Source: Phycomyces blakesleeanus NRRL 1555(-) (taxonomy: Eukaryota > Mucoromycota > Mucoromycetes > Mucorales > Phycomycetaceae). From it: a stretch of DNA of 64,000 nucleotides. Both the position numbers and the translations under genes were made by a program. Where the stretch lies: NCBI RefSeq assembly GCF_001638985.1, contig NW_017265159.1, positions 124,001 to 188,000 of the forward strand. Direction: 5' to 3'. Numbering within the stretch: position 1 is the stretch's first letter; every line of letters begins with the position of its first letter. The notes under the pieces are model-generated. The model was not told the origin of the DNA. It worked only from the letters and a program-made list of their open reading frames with translations, and did not search any database. Below, piece by piece: positions 60,217 to 64,000 of this stretch.

Positions 60217-62089
60217 TCAACTATGTACAATGCGTCGAATTATGTTGGAAACCGCGGTTTCATCATAGACAGGTTCTCCTGTGCCGGAAAGGGTTCCGCG
60301 GATACATATTGGCTGTATACCTAATTTTTGGATGGCAATTTTATCTACTGGTATTGTCGAGTTGTCCAGATAGACTAGATGAGTGATAAAGGCAGAGGGT
60401 GGGCTGGGATAAAACAGGTGGTTAGGGAAAGGAGGGTATTCGGCTTGCTCGAAAGAGCCTGAACCAGATCCCTGGCGTGGAGAACAACCTGGGGATATAG
60501 TCCCGCAGCTTGAGGTTGTGCTATTGCTGCTGCTGCTGCTGCTCACACTACAGTAGCTGCTTGAGGGGAGAACCAGAGGAGACTCGAGTAGTAGATCAGG
60601 CTCCTCGTCGCAGGATTGGTAGAATGCACGTCGACAGTCTATCTTCTTACTTTCGTTAAGCCCGTTTGTGATTGCTGATATGAAATCCAAAGCGCTGTAA
60701 TCGCTTGTCTCGCGGTCATTGGACCCATTGAGAAGCAATATCTTGTGCTTTAACGAGGACGACTGCGCAATAGCATTGCCTACATGACGCAGGACTAGAC
60801 AGGGCAAGACAGAGGTGTAGAGAGAGCCGATGGAGTACACCAGGGTCTCCTTTGTCGAGAGCTGAGAAATGACTTTTGGATTGGGAATGGGGTAAATCTC
60901 CTGTCCATAGTCGTTCATGTAAAAGATGCGTTTGATGGGAGACTCTAATTTTTCGTCTGCGAATTTTGAAAACACGAGGTTTGTGTTGGCCACATTCATC
61001 CTGTACATCTCTTCTTCCTCGGAAAGGCAGGAAAATGCATCGATTGGGTTTGTTCGGTACTTCTTTCGTCGTCCACCGGGCGTATCTGGTGCAGGATTGT
61101 TGGGAGGGTGTGATATTTCACATTGGCCGACAAGTGTGCCTCCGTCTGCCAGCAAGGCTGCAATGGTGACAGTGTGATTGGTGTTGATGACAGGAACTAT
61201 ACTGGCTCTATCAGACTGAATTCCCGTAATCGCTGACAAGAGGAAGATTGCTGCTTCTAGGGAACCAAGGAAGAGACGGGCACCCGTGAGAAAGAAATTG
61301 CCGATGCTTCCGTTGCAAAAGTTAAATTGTTTGTGGGCACGCTTGAGGATTTCAAAGTTGAATAGAGTGAGGAACCCACGAATTGTTTCTTTCTTTTCTA
61401 TAGGGATATTATCCCAAAGTCTATATACATATACATATATAAAATTAATATTAGCCGATCGATCTATTGAATTGAATTGGATTGGTTTGGCTTGTATATT
61501 TGATTTCATTGATTGATTGATTGATTAATTAATTAATTGATTGGTTGGTTGATCGGTTGGTTGAATGATTGAATGCTTGAATGCTTGAATGCTTGAATGC
61601 TTGAATGCTTGAATGCTTGAATGCTTGTTTTGTAGTCTAGGTCTCAAAAACTATATTATTGGTGTTGATACTTGCGTGTGGCGTCCTTCTACAATGCTTG
61701 TCCATTCATCTTTCACGAGGTGATCGGGTATATTTGAAGGAAGTCTGTAGGACAAGAGTTCTTTGATGGCTGTGCGCTCAACGCATGGTTGATCGCTTAC
61801 AAGGTCCATCATCTTGAGAAGCCGAGAACGCAGGTCGCCAATACTTGGCCCACCTAATACTCTCAATAGCTCGCTCTAATAATGAAGAAGATATAGTCTG
61901 TTAGTAAGTTTTCTTTAAGACTAGATACAGAAATTTTTATTGTTTTTGGCTTACTGTGGAACCGCCGTTGTCAGACACTCCCAAAACATATGATACATCT
62001 TGACCGGGCGATTCATGAAATGCTCGGATAATGTGGTTGCAAGCAGAACCTCCAGAAAATATGACAAACGAAGGGCTCTTTTTTGGCAT
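60217..62089 (-). CDS. CofD/UPF0052 (YvcK-like) family protein
   Basis: Three exons from the ATG at 62089: 61955-62089, 61676-61875 and 60217-61420, giving 512 residues. The N-terminal Rossmann-type block FVIFSGGSACNHIIRAF and the VSDNGGSTSELLRVLGGPSIG segment, then GSIGNFFLTGARLFLGSLEA and PVINTNHTVTIAALLADG, are signatures of the CofD-like family (2-phospholactate transferase and YvcK/gluconeogenesis-factor proteins). Fungi do not make coenzyme F420, so the substrate is unknown; a metabolic regulatory role is by analogy only. A Ser-rich insertion (about residues 385-420) lies before the conserved C-terminus HLVYLDNSTIPVDKIAIQKL. Intron 2 (61421-61675) has a GC donor and is filled with tandem repeats. 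Confidence 0.9.
61500..61627. repeat. Tandem repeats in CofD-family intron 2
   Basis: Two blocks: a 4-bp GATT/TTGA-type array (about 61508-61565), then an 8-bp unit TTGAATGC repeated about seven times (about 61568-61627). They make up half of this 255-nt intron, unusually long for this window. Confidence 0.9.
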
Positions 62090-64000
62090 TGGTATTTGTG
62101 ATATAATTGAGGTGGAAACGAAGAAGAAGAGAATTAAAGTTGAAAATATTGAAATATTAAAACCCTTCAAGTCCGCAATCAATCAACAACCAGCCTTTTT
62201 ACTATTTTATTTTTGGTTCTTATCTATATTTTTTTTTTTACTTTTACTGATAAGACAAAAAGAATACACACTGTAACCAATAGAGATCTTTGATATAGAC
62301 ATCCTCATGAGGTCTATGCACTCAAACGATAAGATCCTCGTGTGACTATCCACTCACATCATCTCACCCCTTACTTCCCTCCTTCTATATCTTTATTTCT
62401 CCTTCCCCTTTTGACTTGTCTGCTTTGACTCCCCTTTCATGCCTAGCTCCTTACTTGTGTACTTCATATGCCATTGTCTGTGAAGAGCTAGTCAAAATTT
62501 AATAAACAAAATATAAAGTGAAGACGAATATTCCATCTAGAAATCCAAAATTAGTACAATAATATTATGGAGTACAAGCTAAAATGGAGGAATTATTTTA
62601 ATCATTATCACAAACAATAAATAAATAACAATAGCACAAAAAGATTATCTCTTTACTTGGACTGATAACAGCTAACCGAAGCACCTTAAAGCTGATTGTT
62701 TCATCATCTATTTCAAGAATCATTTTTGTACAAGTTTACCAAGCCAAATATCGATCTTTATAATAAGATATATCAATCAAATTGAAATAATACTTTTCTT
62801 TCTATACTACAGATACACACTTGAATAATGAAGGGGTTTTCAAACTAGGGAATTAACAAAAAGAAAAAGAGCATCTAAATCTCCCAGCAAGGTTTCCCGC
62901 AAGAAATCAACCCGAGAACCGGGTGCAATCTCCCATTTCCCACAAACGCCCGAGACAGTAGAAGAAACAAATAGCCTTTCTGGCCATAGTCAACATCTAC
63001 ACACTTGTCCAAAAAGAACTCGGAGACGACAGACCACAAACAAAGCAAATAAAAAGAAAATACACAGAAACAGAAACAGAAACACATTGTAAACACTTTG
63101 TTTCTTTTTTGGTTTCCCCTGCTTACCTGTCATTGTTAGTTACCAAGACACGATCATCTCATTTTCCCGTGTAATATACTCGTTATACTTTAACCCTTAA
63201 GAATAAATAAATTATTCCCTCACATTCTGATACTGTTATTGTTATTGTTGCTCTTGCCGTGAATAAATTGTGTTAATACCCTCAGCTATAAATACCTCTC
63301 ATTTCATGTGGCTTTTCATTATTATCCAAGTTCTTAAACAAGAGGGAATAATACTTAACACAATAATCCAAAGCTTACCCTTTTGTATATGGTAAATAAA
63401 ATACTAACTAGACTTTATTTTGCTTAACATTTAGTATCCTAATATTGGCAGAACATATTTTTTTAAAAGTGAATAAAATAGTAATTGAATTTAACCAGAA
63501 AATTGGAAAACAACGAACCCTTTTATATATACTAGCTTATAAGAAGAACCTTATTCTACAGGCATTGCATGGTCTAGTGGTACCACTTTATGTAAACATA
63601 TAAAAAAATCAAAACTTGCTTTATTCATTTATTTTTCCCATGAAGAATATGTCTTGATACACTAACAAGAATTTCAATTGAAATTATTTTGTATATATAT
63701 ATTTGAGTTTATGGCATCCAGCTTCATGAATAGATATAGAGCCGTCAGGGGAGCTCCTTTTTTTTATTGTTATTACTATTATTTAAAAAGAAGTGATTTT
63801 ATATACAATGCTCCTAATTGAGAGTTCAATGTTCATACATTTGGATCGAGGTACTAGGTCCTTGATGATCCAAGTCTCAATTTTAATTGTGTAGAATCCA
63901 ATAAAAAAAATCTTTTAGCTTGGGAATATTTATGGTCTAAATGAATGATATTTCCTTTGTCCAAAATGAATAAGAAGAAGAATATAAGCGTTATGGAATA
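62090..64000. other. 1.9-kb AT-rich interval, no gene supported
   Basis: Upstream of the CofD-family gene. A slightly GC-richer patch (about 62880-63000) and a short tRNA-like 5' segment near 63562-63585 are the only structured-looking pieces. No splice-consistent exon, complete tRNA or other RNA gene was found. Confidence 0.5.

Noticed and set aside
62875..63096. Cys/Phe-rich minus-strand open frame
   Set aside because: Low-complexity start (MCFCFCFCVF) comes from a GAAACAGAAACA-type repeat read in reverse. No other support.

Overview
This window is nuclear DNA from an intron-rich, AT-rich filamentous fungus, most likely an early-diverging one of the Mucorales type (Phycomyces/Rhizopus-like). 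The inference rests on short spliceosomal introns (about 50-110 nt) in nearly every gene, fungal gene families (sterol glucosyltransferase of the Ugt51/Atg26 type, Gcr1-type DNA-binding domain, Brl1/Brr6, RNase T2 close to RNase Rh), decayed IS630/Tc1-type transposases of a kind common in Mucoromycota, and one U12-type AT-AC intron, a class kept by few fungi. All gene models were built by hand from reading frame, family conservation and splice-phase consistency.

Layout. 1-13.4 kb is gene-dense: 3' part of a forkhead factor (+), holocytochrome c synthase (+), exosome subunit RRP4 (+), a 17-exon sterol 3-beta-glucosyltransferase (-), and a 16-exon AP-3 delta adaptin (+) diverging from it across 180 bp. 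13.4-18.2 kb is gene-poor, with an interrupted unknown reading frame and a broken DDE transposase. 18.2-27 kb carries small uncharacterised proteins, a Gcr1_C-domain protein, a long empty AT-rich stretch, a CYSTM-type small membrane protein and a Brl1/Brr6 nuclear-envelope protein whose second intron is AT-AC. 27.3-34.7 kb has a PPR protein (-), a very small predicted membrane protein (-), proteasome assembly chaperone 3 (+) and the DEAD-box helicase SPB4 (-).

35.1-50.6 kb is an accessory island bounded by a long inverted repeat. Its inner 1.7 kb arms are almost identical, while the outer 0.3-0.45 kb are clearly related but much more diverged. Between the arms lie an unrecognised multi-exon gene with a duplicated exon, a perfect-looking 66-bp foldback, a complete Ty3-type chromovirus (identical 532-bp LTRs, 5-bp target duplication, one 1633-codon Gag-Pol frame ending in a chromodomain), and the 5' part of a second transposase relic.

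50.6-64 kb returns to host genes: secreted RNase T2 (+), a Rab2-like GTPase with 11- and 16-nt micro-exons (-), proteasome lid subunit RPN8 (+) and a CofD/UPF0052-family protein (-), followed by 1.9 kb with no gene I can support. Housekeeping themes recur (proteasome assembly and lid, RNA processing, vesicle traffic, mitochondrial cytochrome maturation), but the genes are independent units, not an operon or a biosynthetic cluster.
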